This document shows positions 7,751 through 17,744 of a stretch of 47,368 nt of DNA, in pieces. Position 1 is the stretch's first letter. Every line of letters starts with the position of its first letter. Position numbers and translations under genes: made by a program. The notes below the pieces were generated by a model. The model ran no database searches. It saw only the letters and a list, made by a program, of their open reading frames with translations, and was not told the origin of the DNA. The stretch covers positions 1 to 47,368 of the forward strand of contig JAJFKN010000047.1 in the NCBI GenBank assembly GCA_021773195.1. Reading direction: 5' to 3'. The DNA is from Gammaproteobacteria bacterium (GTDB lineage Bacteria; Pseudomonadota; Gammaproteobacteria; JAKBBU01).

Positions 7751-7758
7751 AGTTCGTC

Positions 7759-7764
7759 TATAAT
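7759..7764 (+). promoter_or_regulatory. Candidate -10 element for bamD
   Basis: A perfect TATAAT lies 34 bases before the bamD start in the short divergent spacer with rluD. No good -35 hexamer sits at 16-18 bases. A TTGACA at 7744-7749 is only nine bases away and therefore not usable with it. Assignment rests on the -10 alone. Confidence 0.35.
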
Positions 7765-7797
7765 AGCCGGTCTCAGGAAAATGGAAATAACATTATA

Positions 7798-8601
7798 ATG
7801 AAATTTGGCAAGGTTGTTCTACTTTTGCTCGTTATCAGCCTTTTGGGAGGTTGCTCATACTTCAGTAAGAGTTCCAAGAGTATTTATCAGGATAAAAGCG
7901 CTGATCAAGTATACGCCATGGGGCAATCTTACCTCCATATGGGGAAGTACGCATCTTCGGTACAGGCCTTTGAACATTTACAAGCCAACTATCCCTTTGG
8001 TTCTCATGCCCGCCAAACTGACCTAAATATTATCTATGCTTATTACATGAGTGGCAATTATATTGCTGCTAAGGCATCATCGGAACGTTTCATTCATTTG
8101 TACCCCACGGATTCCGATGTGGATTACCCTTATTACATGCGAGGCTTATCAGACTTTAAAGCCAATCGCAGTTTGGCAGAGCGTCGATTACCCATTGATA
8201 TGTCTCAACGGGATTTAGCTCAAGGCCATACAGCGTTCAATGAATTCAATGAATTAATTACCCGATTCCCCCACAGTAAATACGATGCTGATGCGCGTCA
8301 ACGGATGGTCTATTTACGTAATCTTTTTGCGGAACATGAGATTAATGTCGCTAAGTTTTATTTGAGTCGTGGCGCGAATGTAGCGGTAATTAATCGCTGT
8401 GAATACGTTTTAACAAATTACCGCCATTCACCTCAGACAGCTGATGCCTTTGCTTTAATGTACAAGGCCTACAATAAAATGGGTATGCATCAACAGGCTC
8501 AAGATTCTTTAGCCCTATTAGCGAAGAATTTCCCGGGTTCGAAACAATTGACCTTTGCTACAACGAAATACCATCGACCTTGGTACAGTTATTTAGTGTA
8601 A
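7798..8601 (+). CDS. bamD: Outer membrane protein assembly lipoprotein BamD (ComL)
   Basis: A 267-residue lipoprotein with signal peptide and lipobox LLGGC (Cys19), to be lipidated and held in the outer membrane. Five TPR-like helical pairs follow, for example YAMGQSYLHMGKYASSVQAF, with the conserved LQANYPFGSHARQTDLNIIY and MRGLSDFKANRS regions of BamD. It is an essential part of the BAM complex, binding BamA and presenting beta-barrel clients. Length is close to the family norm. The position opposite rluD supports the identification. Confidence 0.95.
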   Translation: MKFGKVVLLLLVISLLGGCSYFSKSSKSIYQDKSADQVYAMGQSYLHMGKYASSVQAFEHLQANYPFGSHARQTDLNIIYAYYMSGNYIAAKASSERFIHLYPTDSDVDYPYYMRGLSDFKANRSLAERRLPIDMSQRDLAQGHTAFNEFNELITRFPHSKYDADARQRMVYLRNLFAEHEINVAKFYLSRGANVAVINRCEYVLTNYRHSPQTADAFALMYKAYNKMGMHQQAQDSLALLAKNFPGSKQLTFATTKYHRPWYSYLV

Positions 8602-8610
8602 TTATTCTTT

Positions 8611-8718
8611 CGTCACCTCGGACATTGCGAAGCAATTGTCCGGGGTCCAGTCAAATTAGGTAGTGCTAGCTTTGCTGCAACACCCATGTGGATTGGGTCG
8701 CTTGTCCCCATAGGGGAC
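8611..8718. repeat. Dispersed palindrome plus CCCC-ata-GGGG hairpin in the bamD/glnB spacer
   Basis: Bases 8611-8653 repeat the 5' part of the element at 267-305: cgtcac, a hairpin with core attgc-gaa-gcaat and arms cggac/gtccg (8619-8642), then ggggtccagtca. A second perfect hairpin, gtcccc-ata-ggggac, is at 8704-8718. The spacer separates convergent genes, so the hairpins may also stop transcription, though no U-run follows. Confidence 0.65.
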
Positions 8719-8752
8719 GCCTTGGCGCAGGATGATGGACTCGCATCTATAA

Positions 8753-9091
8753 CTAGACGGCGCTGTTGTCTTCTTCACCCGTGCGAATGCTGATAACTTG
8801 TTGTAGATCACTAACAAAAATTTTTCCATCACCTAATTGACCCGTGCGCGCAGTTTTTTGTATGGCTTCTAGGGCGTCGTCTATTAGACCTTCGGGTACG
8901 ACGACTTCTAATTTTAAATAATCATGGGCATCTACATAATATTGCACGCCACGGTAAATAGCATTGTGACCTTTTTGTCGTCCATAGCCGGTAATATCCG
9001 AGGTATTTAATCCCATAATACCCAAAGTTGCTAATGCATCACGCACGGCATTAAACATTTTAGGTCTAATAATGGCTTCGATTTTCTTCAT
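8753..9091 (-). CDS. glnB: Nitrogen regulatory protein P-II
   Basis: A 112-residue PII trimer subunit that reports 2-oxoglutarate, ATP/ADP and glutamine status. Tyr51, the uridylylation site, is kept in the T-loop (YRGVQYYVD), as is Tyr46. GYGRQKGH and the C-terminal TARTGQLGDGKIFV ATP-binding loop are also conserved. The T-loop differs from the usual AEYxVDFLPK at several positions (VQYYVDAHDY), which could alter partner choice. aagga lies seven bases before the ATG. It follows nadE by 23 bases and is probably cotranscribed; glutamine-dependent NAD synthesis and PII sit together in several gammaproteobacteria. Confidence 0.93.
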   Translation of the reverse strand: MKKIEAIIRPKMFNAVRDALATLGIMGLNTSDITGYGRQKGHNAIYRGVQYYVDAHDYLKLEVVVPEGLIDDALEAIQKTARTGQLGDGKIFVSDLQQVISIRTGEEDNSAV

Positions 9092-9114
9092 GACAGTATC
9101 CTTGCAATGCTATG

Positions 9115-10740
9115 TCATTTACCTTGGTGATGGCGACCAAATCCGGAAGTGATGGGGTAACGTCTGTCACGCCCAAAGGCCTTTTCAGAGATTCGTACCC
9201 CGGGCGGTGCTTGGCGACGTTTGTATTCATTGCGATTCACCATGCTAATGACCCGTTTCACTTCATCAGCCTCAAAACCTTGAGCAATAATGCTCTGCAT
9301 ACCTTGGTCTTCTTCAATATATTGTCTGAGTATAGCATCCAGGGTGTCATAGTCAGGCAGGGAGTCTTGATCCTTTTGATCCGGTGCTAATTCTGCTGAA
9401 GGCGGGCGTTCAATCACGCGTGCTGGAATAACCGGCTTGATACTGTTGCGATAATGGGCTAAGCGGTAAACCATGGTTTTAAATACATCTTTTAAAGGAG
9501 CAAACCCGCCAGCCATGTCACCATAGAGTGTGGCGTAACCCACTGCGGTTTCACTTTTATTACCCGTGGTTAATAACATTTTCCCCGTTTTATTGGAAAT
9601 TGCCATAAGCAGAATACCGCGAATACGTGCTTGAATATTTTCTTCCGTAGTATCTTTGTCTAAGCCTTCAAACTCATCGCATAAACTTTCTTCGAAAGCT
9701 TTGCGGGTTAATTCTATGGGGATGATACTGTAATCTGCGCCCTGAGTTTCTGCTTGCTCTTTAGCATCGTGCACACTTATGTGACTGGTGTAGCAAGAAG
9801 GCATGAGAACGGCTTTGACTTTATCCGCACCCAAGGCATCGCAGGCAATGGCTAAAGTCAAAGCGGAATCGATACCACCCGATAAGCCCAATACGACGCC
9901 AGGGAAATTATTTTTTTCTACGTAGTCTTTGACACCTAGAACCAATGTTTTATAGAGACGCTCTTCGTCCGATGTATCATTTTCTTTAGTTGTTGTCTTG
10001 AAGTCATGATCATAAAAATCCGCCATTAATAGTGCTTCTTCGCAATATGCTGCGGCGTGGGTTATTTTCCCTTTTTTATTCACGCAAAGTGAGCCGCCAT
10101 CAAATACTAATTCATCTTGGCCGCCCACCCAATTCACATAAGCTATGGGTAAAGCGGTTTCTTCAATGCGTTGATTGATGATGTCTTCACGCAGGTGAGG
10201 TTTATAGAGATCGAAAGGTGAGGCATTGCAACAAAGGATAAGTTCAGCCCCCTGTTGCTTTGCTTGTGCTATGGGTTCAGGGTACCAAAGATCTTCACAA
10301 ACGAGGGGTGTGATTTTAATCTGCTTGATGGTAAAGGGTTGCTGGATCTCGCCAGGGATAAAATAACGTTTTTCATCAAACACACCATAGTTGGGTAGAT
10401 GCATTTTACGATAATTGGCAATGATTTTATTTTTATGAATGATGGCCAAGCTGTTGTAAATGCCTTCAGGCTTTCGTTCGGGATAACCAATGACCATATG
10501 GATGTCTAATTCAGCCTCTAACAAAGTGTCCATGGCAGTATTAACACAATCATGGAAGCTGGAGCGATGCAATAAATCTTCCGGCGGATAAGCCGTAAGG
10601 GTTAATTCGGGGAAGACGATAAGATCAGCGCCGTGTGCTAAGGCTTCTTGCGCATGCTGCAGTAGGGCTCGAGTATTACCTTCAATATCGCCCACTAAAT
10701 AGTCCACTTGGGCTAAGCAAATGCGCAGGGAGGGGTTCAT
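9115..10740 (-). CDS. nadE: Glutamine-dependent NAD+ synthetase
   Basis: A 541-residue two-domain enzyme that amidates nicotinate adenine dinucleotide to NAD+. The N-terminal nitrilase-type glutaminase carries the triad Glu45 (FPELTLT), Lys112 (YRKMHLP) and Cys148 (LVCEDLW). The C-terminal synthetase has the PP-loop LGLSGGIDSALT (SGGIDS at 287-292) and TTGNKSETAVGYATLYGD. It can therefore use glutamine directly, unlike the short ammonia-dependent NadE of E. coli. A TATAAT is found about 30 bases upstream, and tagga precedes the ATG. Confidence 0.96.
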   Translation of the reverse strand: MNPSLRICLAQVDYLVGDIEGNTRALLQHAQEALAHGADLIVFPELTLTAYPPEDLLHRSSFHDCVNTAMDTLLEAELDIHMVIGYPERKPEGIYNSLAIIHKNKIIANYRKMHLPNYGVFDEKRYFIPGEIQQPFTIKQIKITPLVCEDLWYPEPIAQAKQQGAELILCCNASPFDLYKPHLREDIINQRIEETALPIAYVNWVGGQDELVFDGGSLCVNKKGKITHAAAYCEEALLMADFYDHDFKTTTKENDTSDEERLYKTLVLGVKDYVEKNNFPGVVLGLSGGIDSALTLAIACDALGADKVKAVLMPSCYTSHISVHDAKEQAETQGADYSIIPIELTRKAFEESLCDEFEGLDKDTTEENIQARIRGILLMAISNKTGKMLLTTGNKSETAVGYATLYGDMAGGFAPLKDVFKTMVYRLAHYRNSIKPVIPARVIERPPSAELAPDQKDQDSLPDYDTLDAILRQYIEEDQGMQSIIAQGFEADEVKRVISMVNRNEYKRRQAPPGVRISEKAFGRDRRYPITSGFGRHHQGK

Positions 10741-10769
10741 TGGGTCATCCTATAGTGGTTCAAGCCCCT

Positions 10770-10775
10770 ATTATA
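10770..10775 (-). promoter_or_regulatory. Candidate -10 element for nadE
   Basis: On the minus strand TATAAT lies 29 bases before the nadE start codon. The hexamer 17 bases further upstream (tttctg) matches the -35 consensus poorly, so the call rests on the -10. Confidence 0.35.
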
Positions 10776-10932
10776 GCTAAATTCAAACTTTTCAGAAATG
10801 ACTTAATGGCTTAAATTTCTTGACCTTAGCTTCAGGGCGGTCAAAATGTAGACGGGATTTGCTTTTCATAGCTTGTATAGCAAACGGTTGGTCTGTACAA
10901 TGGCGATACAATACAATAATGAAGGAAATAAA

Positions 10933-11226
10933 ATGTATAAACCAGCAATTCCTCCTGTGCCACCAGTCAGACAAGGTAGGGACGTAACCCCAAGGTCAAA
11001 CCCCAACCCAAGGTCAAACCCCAACTCCAATCCAAGGTTAGCCCAAGGGCGAGGTGCGGCGATAGTGCCTAATCTTGAAGAGGCAGATCAGCTACGTCAA
11101 CCATCCTATGGTGGCGTTTTTGAATATAGAAGGCCCTCGCCTTGGGATGAGGTGTCGGAAGACGAGGCTTTAGCTAGTCGTGTAGTACCCGAATGGACTC
11201 CACGCTCTCCTGGTAGAAGTGGCTGA
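10933..11226 (+). CDS. Small proline-rich protein of unknown function
   Basis: A 97-residue open frame with aagga six bases before its ATG, which favours real translation. It opens with MYKPAIPPVPPVRQGRDV, a PxxP-rich start. Then comes a six-residue repeat (PRSNPN), encoded by two perfect 18-bp copies at 10990-11025 and a partial third. The rest is hydrophilic and probably disordered, with an acidic patch (DEVSEDEALA) before a basic end. There is no signal peptide or membrane segment. In a Legionellales-like genome such proteins can be secreted effectors, but nothing here proves it. I do not recognise a family. Confidence 0.5.
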   Translation: MYKPAIPPVPPVRQGRDVTPRSNPNPRSNPNSNPRLAQGRGAAIVPNLEEADQLRQPSYGGVFEYRRPSPWDEVSEDEALASRVVPEWTPRSPGRSG

Positions 11227-11275
11227 TAAAGCCACAGAACTTCCCAAATAAGCCCTTTATAACTTACACAATGCC

Positions 11276-11314
11276 CCATGGTTTCATGGCATAGTTCACA
11301 CTATGAAATCATGG
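11276..11314 (+). promoter_or_regulatory. Hairpin covering the start codon of the first pseudopilin gene
   Basis: ccatggtttcat (11276-11287) is the inverted match, 11 of 12 bases, of atgaaatcatgg (11303-11314), which contains the initiating ATG. The 15-base loop holds no Shine-Dalgarno sequence. In RNA this would hide the start codon, so translation may be conditional. Possibly coincidental. Confidence 0.4.
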
Positions 11315-11836
11315 GCAGGTTTTACATTAATTGAATTATTATTAGCACTTACCATTACAGTTATTGGTATGTTAATGACGGTATCTTCTTTTCAATATCT
11401 AGTGGGTCAAAGTCGCAGCAGTGCCGCTGCTAATGATCTGTATCATCTTTTAAATTTTGCTCGCCAGGCGGCTTTAGGTAATGGGCAAGTGGTCACTGTG
11501 TGTAAAAGTGCTGATGGATTGCAGTGTGGTGGTGATTGGTCCCAGGGAATTTTGGTTTTTGTGGATGAGCAAGCCAATGGCCGAGTAGACCCTGATGATG
11601 AAATTTTACGTGTCTTTAAGCGGCCGGTGGGCGATGGGTCCTTGGATTGGCGAGCGTTCCCTAGTAATAAACATTTGCAATATAGCCCTCAGGCCACCAC
11701 CCGTGAACAAAATGGAACTTTTTATTATTGCCCTTTAAATAAAGATGAAAGCTACGGGCGAGCGATTATTGTGGATAAGTCAGGTCGTGTACGGGTATCG
11801 CGGGAGGATGAAGATCGTTCTGCAGCTTGTGGTTAG
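11303..11836 (+). CDS. Type IV pilus minor pseudopilin, FimT/GspH family
   Basis: A 177-residue prepilin. The class III leader is six residues, cleaved at WAG/FTLIELLLAL by prepilin peptidase, with Glu at mature position 5. The hydrophobic alpha-1 helix runs to about residue 30. The C-terminal GspH domain has two cysteine pairs around VCKSADGLQCGGDW and the typical ILVFVDEQANGRVDPDDE block. FimT-like proteins act in pilus tip assembly and DNA uptake. It is followed by a second FimT-type gene but by no other pil gene, so it is an isolated pair rather than a full fimT-pilVWXYE cluster. The start codon lies in a hairpin. Confidence 0.88.
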   Translation: MKSWAGFTLIELLLALTITVIGMLMTVSSFQYLVGQSRSSAAANDLYHLLNFARQAALGNGQVVTVCKSADGLQCGGDWSQGILVFVDEQANGRVDPDDEILRVFKRPVGDGSLDWRAFPSNKHLQYSPQATTREQNGTFYYCPLNKDESYGRAIIVDKSGRVRVSREDEDRSAACG

Positions 11837-11965
11837 TCGTGTCCCGACATCATTCCCCCTTAGGGGCAGGCCACGAAGGCATTTATAGTATAAAACGTCA
11901 CTATATTAACTAAATCACAGAAATTTGACAGTTGTCTTTTGCCGCAGTTGTTCGATAATTAGGGT

Positions 11966-12523
11966 ATGAGTGATTGTTGGCGCCAAAAAAACCGGATAAG
12001 TTCAGCGGGTTTTACCCTGATTGAATTGATGGTAGTAATTGTGGTATTAGTTTTACTGATTACCATTGGTATACCTAGCTTTCGTGAAATCATCCAAAAT
12101 AATCGCGCGGCGACTCTTTCTAGTCATTTTATTTCAGCGGTCCATTATACTCGCAGTGAAGCCATTCGCCGTGGTGCTCCTGTGACTTTATGCCCTGCAT
12201 CCAATGCCAGTCAAACGGCCTGTGGGGCAGCGGGAAATTGGGATAATGGTTGGATCGTTTTTTCTGATCCCAACAGCGATGGTGTTATTGCTTCAGCCAA
12301 TGATCGTTTACGGGTTTGGGATGCTTTGGAAGGCAATAGCACAGTAACTACAAGCCAGGGACGTTTAACCTTTGCGGGCACGGGGTTTGCTACGGCTGGC
12401 GCAGGTAATGGTGCTGCTGGCCAATACACCCTGAGTGCTGAGGATTGCTCGGGTAATCATGCTAGGATTGTTTCCATTACTAGTACTGGACGGACCACTG
12501 TCACGGCAGGTGCTTGTAGCTAG
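11966..12523 (+). CDS. Type IV pilus minor pseudopilin, FimT/GspH family (second copy)
   Basis: A 185-residue prepilin with a longer leader, cleaved at SSAG/FTLIELMVVIVV. The GspH domain is textbook: YTRSEAIRRGAPVTLCPASN, a GNWDNGWIVFSDPNSDG core, and a final cysteine in the last residues. It is more like canonical FimT/FimU than its neighbour, so the two are not a recent duplication. The spacer between them (129 bases) holds a CCCC-tta-GGGG hairpin at 11856-11866. The stop codon overlaps the stop of the convergent hydrolase gene. Confidence 0.9.
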   Translation: MSDCWRQKNRISSAGFTLIELMVVIVVLVLLITIGIPSFREIIQNNRAATLSSHFISAVHYTRSEAIRRGAPVTLCPASNASQTACGAAGNWDNGWIVFSDPNSDGVIASANDRLRVWDALEGNSTVTTSQGRLTFAGTGFATAGAGNGAAGQYTLSAEDCSGNHARIVSITSTGRTTVTAGACS

Positions 12524-13677
12524 GTAAGCGAAATGGATTTTATAAAATTATCCATCCGTTTCATCATATTGTCGTAATCAGGATTATAACTTAAACGTTG
12601 TAAATTATGCTCATTCAAATTTTCGGGCAGAGTGGCGCCTTTAACTTTAGGCGTAGGTTTGCCATCTAGGCTAGTTAGTTGCACTCGCTTCATATAATGC
12701 AATATATCTACAAAACCACTTTGACGGCCATAGTATGGGTTATCCGGTGAAACAGGTAAACAATGATGTGAAAAATCTACAATATGTTCATGGGGAAAGT
12801 GACTGGACAGTTGATGCATGCGGGGGTCATTAAAGTTTTGTTGATGCTTGCTATATAAAATAAATTGGCTGTTTTTATTTCTATGCTCACGAAAAAATTC
12901 CGTGGCTGCCTGGGGGGATACGATTTCATCCTGTTCACTGATGGCCATGAACATAGGCAAATCCAGAGGGTTATTTTTCGATAGTTTCACCACTAATTGC
13001 ATAAGCTTGATGGTTTGAGCTGCAGCATTAAAAGCAAAAGATTCATAACGGGTATGGGCTTTGTCTGGCGCTAAACGAATCCATTTGGCTTCTTGATTAA
13101 GCCAAGAAAATAAGTAGTGCCATTTTGCCATATAACCAATACGTTGCTTGAGGTGAAAAGCCGGGGCTAATAACAGTAACCCTTTAATCTGCGGGTAATG
13201 ATAGGCAGCATAAACCGAAAGTGCTGCACCTAAGGATAACCCTCCCACATAAAGATCATCCACCAGACCATGAAAACTTTCTACCCCATAGCGGGTAGCT
13301 TCAATCCATGCGCTGTAATGCACATTCAATAAATCACCTGGTACGGTGCCATGACCAGGTAATAAAATTGTACGTACCATGAAACCCGCTTTAGAATAAT
13401 GTTGGGCTATATCATGCAGGATAAAGGGGGATGCCGTGAGGCCATGAATGAGCAGCAAACCGCGTTTGTGGGGTTGGTTATGAAAATTTTCGGGCATGAA
13501 GGTATTGGGCGCATTGGCATGGACAATCCAGGCATCCTTTTCACCATGTACATCAAGGCGGGTCTGGCGCACCATATTTCTTTGCTGTTGCACATAGTGA
13601 TCAAAATCACCGGGTGCCTTGGGAAAGACGCTATTGAGACCCGAAGGATAAAAACGTTTTGGTAATTTATTAGCCAT
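12520..13677 (-). CDS. Alpha/beta hydrolase (carboxylesterase/monoglyceride-lipase-like)
   Basis: A 385-residue cytoplasmic serine hydrolase. LLLIHGLTASPF gives the oxyanion region, GGLSLGA holds nucleophile Ser148, ISEQDEIVS holds Asp250, and HIVDFSHHCLPVS supplies the likely His304/305. The fold core spans about 70-330. The first 60 residues, with many basic and aromatic positions, and the C-terminal 60 are extensions beyond the core. The substrate is unknown; an acyl ester or lipid is likely. It converges with the pseudopilin gene, the two stop codons overlapping, so neither transcript has room for a private terminator. Confidence 0.85.
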   Translation of the reverse strand: MANKLPKRFYPSGLNSVFPKAPGDFDHYVQQQRNMVRQTRLDVHGEKDAWIVHANAPNTFMPENFHNQPHKRGLLLIHGLTASPFILHDIAQHYSKAGFMVRTILLPGHGTVPGDLLNVHYSAWIEATRYGVESFHGLVDDLYVGGLSLGAALSVYAAYHYPQIKGLLLLAPAFHLKQRIGYMAKWHYLFSWLNQEAKWIRLAPDKAHTRYESFAFNAAAQTIKLMQLVVKLSKNNPLDLPMFMAISEQDEIVSPQAATEFFREHRNKNSQFILYSKHQQNFNDPRMHQLSSHFPHEHIVDFSHHCLPVSPDNPYYGRQSGFVDILHYMKRVQLTSLDGKPTPKVKGATLPENLNEHNLQRLSYNPDYDNMMKRMDNFIKSISLT

Positions 13678-13773
13678 GCCTGCCCATTAAAATCCCTATT
13701 CCAGGCCATTTCTCTAGCCAATAGTCATCCACTAATAGTATAGTAGACGGGATTTCCTCAGAAGGATACCCCC

Positions 13774-16700
13774 ATGATTACTCACTTACCTGGCGCTCGA
13801 GCTCTCTCGCATTTTCGCTTAGATAAGTTGCTCAAAGCACTGCAGTCTCAGTTTCCTGTGACGGCGCTTTATGCTAGTTATTTGCATTTCATCGAAAGTG
13901 AACAACCCCTCGACCAGGCGACGGAGAAAAGCTTAAAAGTTATTTTAGATTATGGTCGTCATGGTGATGAGTCCTTAAAACAAGGTGAGGCATTTATCGT
14001 TATCCCCAGGCCCGGTACGATTTCGCCATGGTCCTCTAAGGCCACAGACATCGCTGGCGTTTGTGGTTTAAATGCCATTACACGTATAGAGCGTGGCGTA
14101 GTTTACCATATTCAATATTCTCAAGAACTGTCAGGTAGGCAAGGTATAATAGAGCAGTTATTTGATCCCATGACACAAATTGTGATTGATAATGCCGAGC
14201 AAGCGCACATCCTATTTGAACATCATGAACCTCGTCCTTTAACTACTGTAGATATAGTCAATGCAGGAAAACAAGCCTTACAAGAAGCTAATACAACCAT
14301 TGGTCTAGCATTGTCAGATGATGAAATGGACTATTTGGTGAAACGTTTTAATGAACTAAAGCGCAATCCAACAGATGTGGAGTTGATGATGTTCGCCCAG
14401 GCAAATTCAGAACATTGTCGGCATAAAATTTTCAATGCAAAATGGTGCATTAATGACGAAGAGCAAGAATTATCGTTGTTTGATATGATCCGAAACACCT
14501 ATAATAAAAACCCGAAAGGGGTGTTGTCGGCCTATAAAGATAACGCAGCAGTGATCGAAGGTCATGTGGCAGGGCGTTTTTATTCACAGCCTGAAAATAA
14601 TATTTATCATTACCATGAAGAACCCACGGCCATTATGATTAAAGTGGAAACACACAATCATCCCACGGCCATTTCACCTTTCCCCGGCGCGGCAACTGGT
14701 TCAGGTGGTGAAATTCGCGATGAAGGTGCACCAGGGCGAGGAGCAAAACCTAAAGCGGGTTTGACAGGTTTTGCAGTCTCTAACTTAAAAATCCCCCAAT
14801 ACCCGCGCCCCTGGGAAGAGCCATACGGTCAGCCTGCACATATGGCTTCGGCTTTAGAAATTATGCTGCAGGGCCCTATCGGAGGCGCAGCATTCAATAA
14901 TGAATTTGGACGACCCAATCTATGCGGTTATTTTCGCAGTTATGAATGCGCTGTGAATTCACCAAAGGGTAAAACCCTATGGGGTTACCATAAACCCATT
15001 ATGATAGCGGGTGGTTTTGGCAATATTCGCCCGCAACATGTGGAAAAGAAACCTTTACCTGAAGGCAGTTTATTAATTGTATTGGGTGGTCCTGCCATGT
15101 TAATTGGTTTGGGTGGTGGGGCGGCATCATCCATGGCTGCAGGAACCAGCGATGAAGCTTTGGATTTTGCCTCGGTACAACGAGATAACCCTGAAATGGA
15201 ACGGCGTGCGCAAGAAGTTATTAATGCATGTTGGACATTGGATGAAAACCCCATTATTTCCATTCATGATGTGGGCGCGGGCGGGCTTTCTAATGCGTTG
15301 CCTGAAATTATTCACGATGCGGAGCGGGGTGGGCGCTTACGACTACGTGCTATCCCCAATGCGGAAAGCGCTATGTCACCTATGGAAATTTGGTGTAACG
15401 AGGCGCAGGAGCGTTATGTATTAGCCATCGAACCCCAAAGTTTGAGTTTATTTGAAAATTTAGCTAAGCGTGAGCGATGTCCCTTTGCGGTTTTGGGTGA
15501 AGTAACCTTAGCACAACATTTAATTCTTGAAGATGAGCATTTTTCTAACTATCCCATTGATATCCCCATGGATGTTTTATTTGGTAACGCGCCTAAAATG
15601 CAGCGTAATACTCAATCCCGGACTGTTTCAGGCCAAGCTTTATCCCAGGTTCCCATACATGAAGCTGTGGAGCGAGTTTTGAGTTTGCCTACGGTGGCCA
15701 GTAAAAACTTTTTAATTACCATTGGTGATCGCAGCGTGACAGGTTTGGTAGCGCGGGATCAAATGGTGGGGCCTTGGCAAGTGCCCGTGGCTGATTGTGC
15801 TGTAACGGCCACCAGTTACGATACCTATTACGGTGAAGCCATGTCCATGGGAGAGCGTGCGCCCATTGCCTTGTTGAATGCAGCTGCTTCAGCGCGCATG
15901 GCAGTGGCTGAAAGCATTACTAATATCGCCTGTAGTCACATTGGTGATATAGGACAAATTAAACTGTCGGCTAATTGGATGGCTGCCGCTAACCACCCGG
16001 GTGAAGATGCCAAATTATTTGAAGCGGTCAAGGCCGTGGGTATGGAATTATGTCCTGAATTAGGCATTGCTATACCCGTGGGCAAAGATTCCTTATCCAT
16101 GGGAACCCATTGGCAACAGGATGATGAAGAAAAAGCGGTGATTTCGCCTTTGTCATTAGTAGTAACGGCTTTTGCTCCGGTACAAGACATTCGTCATACT
16201 TTAACGCCGCAATTGCAACCCTGTGATGAAGCCACACAATTGTTATTGATCGACTTAGGCCAAGGGCGTAATCGTTTGGGTGCCAGCGCTCTATGCCAAG
16301 TTTATGCTGAAATAGGTGATGAACCTTCTGATCTAGTAGACGCTGACAAACTGCGCCAATTCTTTCAAGCCATGCAAGTCTTATTACACGAGCAATTACT
16401 CTTGGCATATCACGATCGTTCCGACGGAGGCTTATTAGCTTGCTTATGTGAAATGATGTTTGCCGGGCACTTAGGTGTGCAAGCCACATTGCCAGGGTCG
16501 GACTCCATGGCAAGTTTGTTTGCTGAAGAATTAGGTGCGGTAATTCAAGTGGCCAATTCTAATATAGATAATGTCATGGCGTGCATGGAAGCCTATGGCT
16601 TGAGTGAATGCCTTCACGTCTTAGGCTCCGTCACTGAAAAAAATGATTTAATGATTTTTTCTGATGACAAATGCATATATCAAAATGATCGCATAACTTT

Positions 16701-17628
16701 GCAGCGCATCTGGAGCGAAACCAGTTTCCATATGCAATCACTACGTGATAATAGTGTTTGTGCACAGGAAGAATTTGATAACTTATTAAATGAAAAGGAT
16801 CCCGGTTTAACCCCAAAATTAACCTATCAATTAGAAACCTTGAGCCCCTATGTGAACGTCAATGCTTCGCCTAAGGTGGCGATTTTACGTGAGCAGGGCG
16901 TTAATGGTCACGTGGAAATGGCCGCTGCCTTTGCGCGGGCTGGGTTTACCACCGTAGACGTGCATATGTCCGATATTATTGCGCGCCATGTGAGTTTAAA
17001 TGATTTTAAAGGCTTAGTGGCTTGTGGTGGCTTTTCCTACGGAGATGTATTGGGTGCTGGTGGTGGCTGGGCAAAGGCCATTTTATTGAATCCTCAAGTG
17101 CGTGATGAAATAGAGGGATTTTTCCAACGTAATGATAGCTTTTCATTGGGTATTTGTAACGGTTGCCAAATGCTGTCCCAAATCAAATCTTTAATTCCTG
17201 GAGCGGGGCACTTCCCTCGTTTTATCAATAATTTTTCAGAACAATTTGAAGCACGTTTAGTGCAAGTAGCTGTATCGCCTTCACCTTCTTTATTTTTTAA
17301 AGACATGGTGGGCTCCATTCTTCCCATTGCGGTGGCTCATGGCGAAGGGCGTGTTGAATTTGAGTCTGAAGAAGATAAACAACAAGCCCAAGTGGCTTTG
17401 CGTTATGTGGATCATGCTGGGCAAAACACTCAACGTTATCCTTATAATCCCAATGGCAGTGAAGAGGGTATGACGGGCTTCACCAGCAGGGATGGCCGAG
17501 TGACTATCATGATGCCTCACCCTGAACGGGTTTTTCGAACCACCCAATATTCTTGGCATCCAGATGATTGGCAAGAGAGGGGACCTTGGATGCAGATGTT
17601 TGATAATGCCCGTAAGTGGCTGGATTAG
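13774..17628 (+). CDS. purL: Phosphoribosylformylglycinamidine synthase
   Basis: A 1284-residue large-type PurL that converts FGAR to FGAM in purine synthesis, using glutamine and ATP. The order is N-terminal domain, two AIRS-like halves ([21 protein letters not shown] in the first), and a C-terminal class I glutamine amidotransferase. That last domain has Cys1128 in [10 protein letters not shown], His1249 and Glu1251 in PHPERV. E. coli PurL is 1295 residues, so this is full length. agaagga lies seven bases before the ATG. It is a single-gene unit, as in E. coli; the next gene begins 116 bases after its stop. Confidence 0.98.
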   Translation: MITHLPGARALSHFRLDKLLKALQSQFPVTALYASYLHFIESEQPLDQATEKSLKVILDYGRHGDESLKQGEAFIVIPRPGTISPWSSKATDIAGVCGLNAITRIERGVVYHIQYSQELSGRQGIIEQLFDPMTQIVIDNAEQAHILFEHHEPRPLTTVDIVNAGKQALQEANTTIGLALSDDEMDYLVKRFNELKRNPTDVELMMFAQANSEHCRHKIFNAKWCINDEEQELSLFDMIRNTYNKNPKGVLSAYKDNAAVIEGHVAGRFYSQPENNIYHYHEEPTAIMIKVETHNHPTAISPFPGAATGSGGEIRDEGAPGRGAKPKAGLTGFAVSNLKIPQYPRPWEEPYGQPAHMASALEIMLQGPIGGAAFNNEFGRPNLCGYFRSYECAVNSPKGKTLWGYHKPIMIAGGFGNIRPQHVEKKPLPEGSLLIVLGGPAMLIGLGGGAASSMAAGTSDEALDFASVQRDNPEMERRAQEVINACWTLDENPIISIHDVGAGGLSNALPEIIHDAERGGRLRLRAIPNAESAMSPMEIWCNEAQERYVLAIEPQSLSLFENLAKRERCPFAVLGEVTLAQHLILEDEHFSNYPIDIPMDVLFGNAPKMQRNTQSRTVSGQALSQVPIHEAVERVLSLPTVASKNFLITIGDRSVTGLVARDQMVGPWQVPVADCAVTATSYDTYYGEAMSMGERAPIALLNAAASARMAVAESITNIACSHIGDIGQIKLSANWMAAANHPGEDAKLFEAVKAVGMELCPELGIAIPVGKDSLSMGTHWQQDDEEKAVISPLSLVVTAFAPVQDIRHTLTPQLQPCDEATQLLLIDLGQGRNRLGASALCQVYAEIGDEPSDLVDADKLRQFFQAMQVLLHEQLLLAYHDRSDGGLLACLCEMMFAGHLGVQATLPGSDSMASLFAEELGAVIQVANSNIDNVMACMEAYGLSECLHVLGSVTEKNDLMIFSDDKCIYQNDRITLQRIWSETSFHMQSLRDNSVCAQEEFDNLLNEKDPGLTPKLTYQLETLSPYVNVNASPKVAILREQGVNGHVEMAAAFARAGFTTVDVHMSDIIARHVSLNDFKGLVACGGFSYGDVLGAGGGWAKAILLNPQVRDEIEGFFQRNDSFSLGICNGCQMLSQIKSLIPGAGHFPRFINNFSEQFEARLVQVAVSPSPSLFFKDMVGSILPIAVAHGEGRVEFESEEDKQQAQVALRYVDHAGQNTQRYPYNPNGSEEGMTGFTSRDGRVTIMMPHPERVFRTTQYSWHPDDWQERGPWMQMFDNARKWLD

Positions 17629-17744
17629 GCGAAATAGCTAGAATTCCTGGGCTGGAGATACCTTCAATTTTTGCTAAACTTTCCTTAGTAAGGGCCTACT
17701 TAAGCTTTGATTTTGCTAAGGGCCTAAAAATTAAGGGGATTCCC

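Noticed and set aside
10873..10932. Longer N terminus for the small proline-rich protein
   Set aside because: The ATG at 10933 has a clear aagga site while the upstream start does not.
11926..11931. TTGACA promoter for the second pseudopilin gene
   Set aside because: The nearest -10-like GATAAT is 23 bases away, too far for sigma-70.
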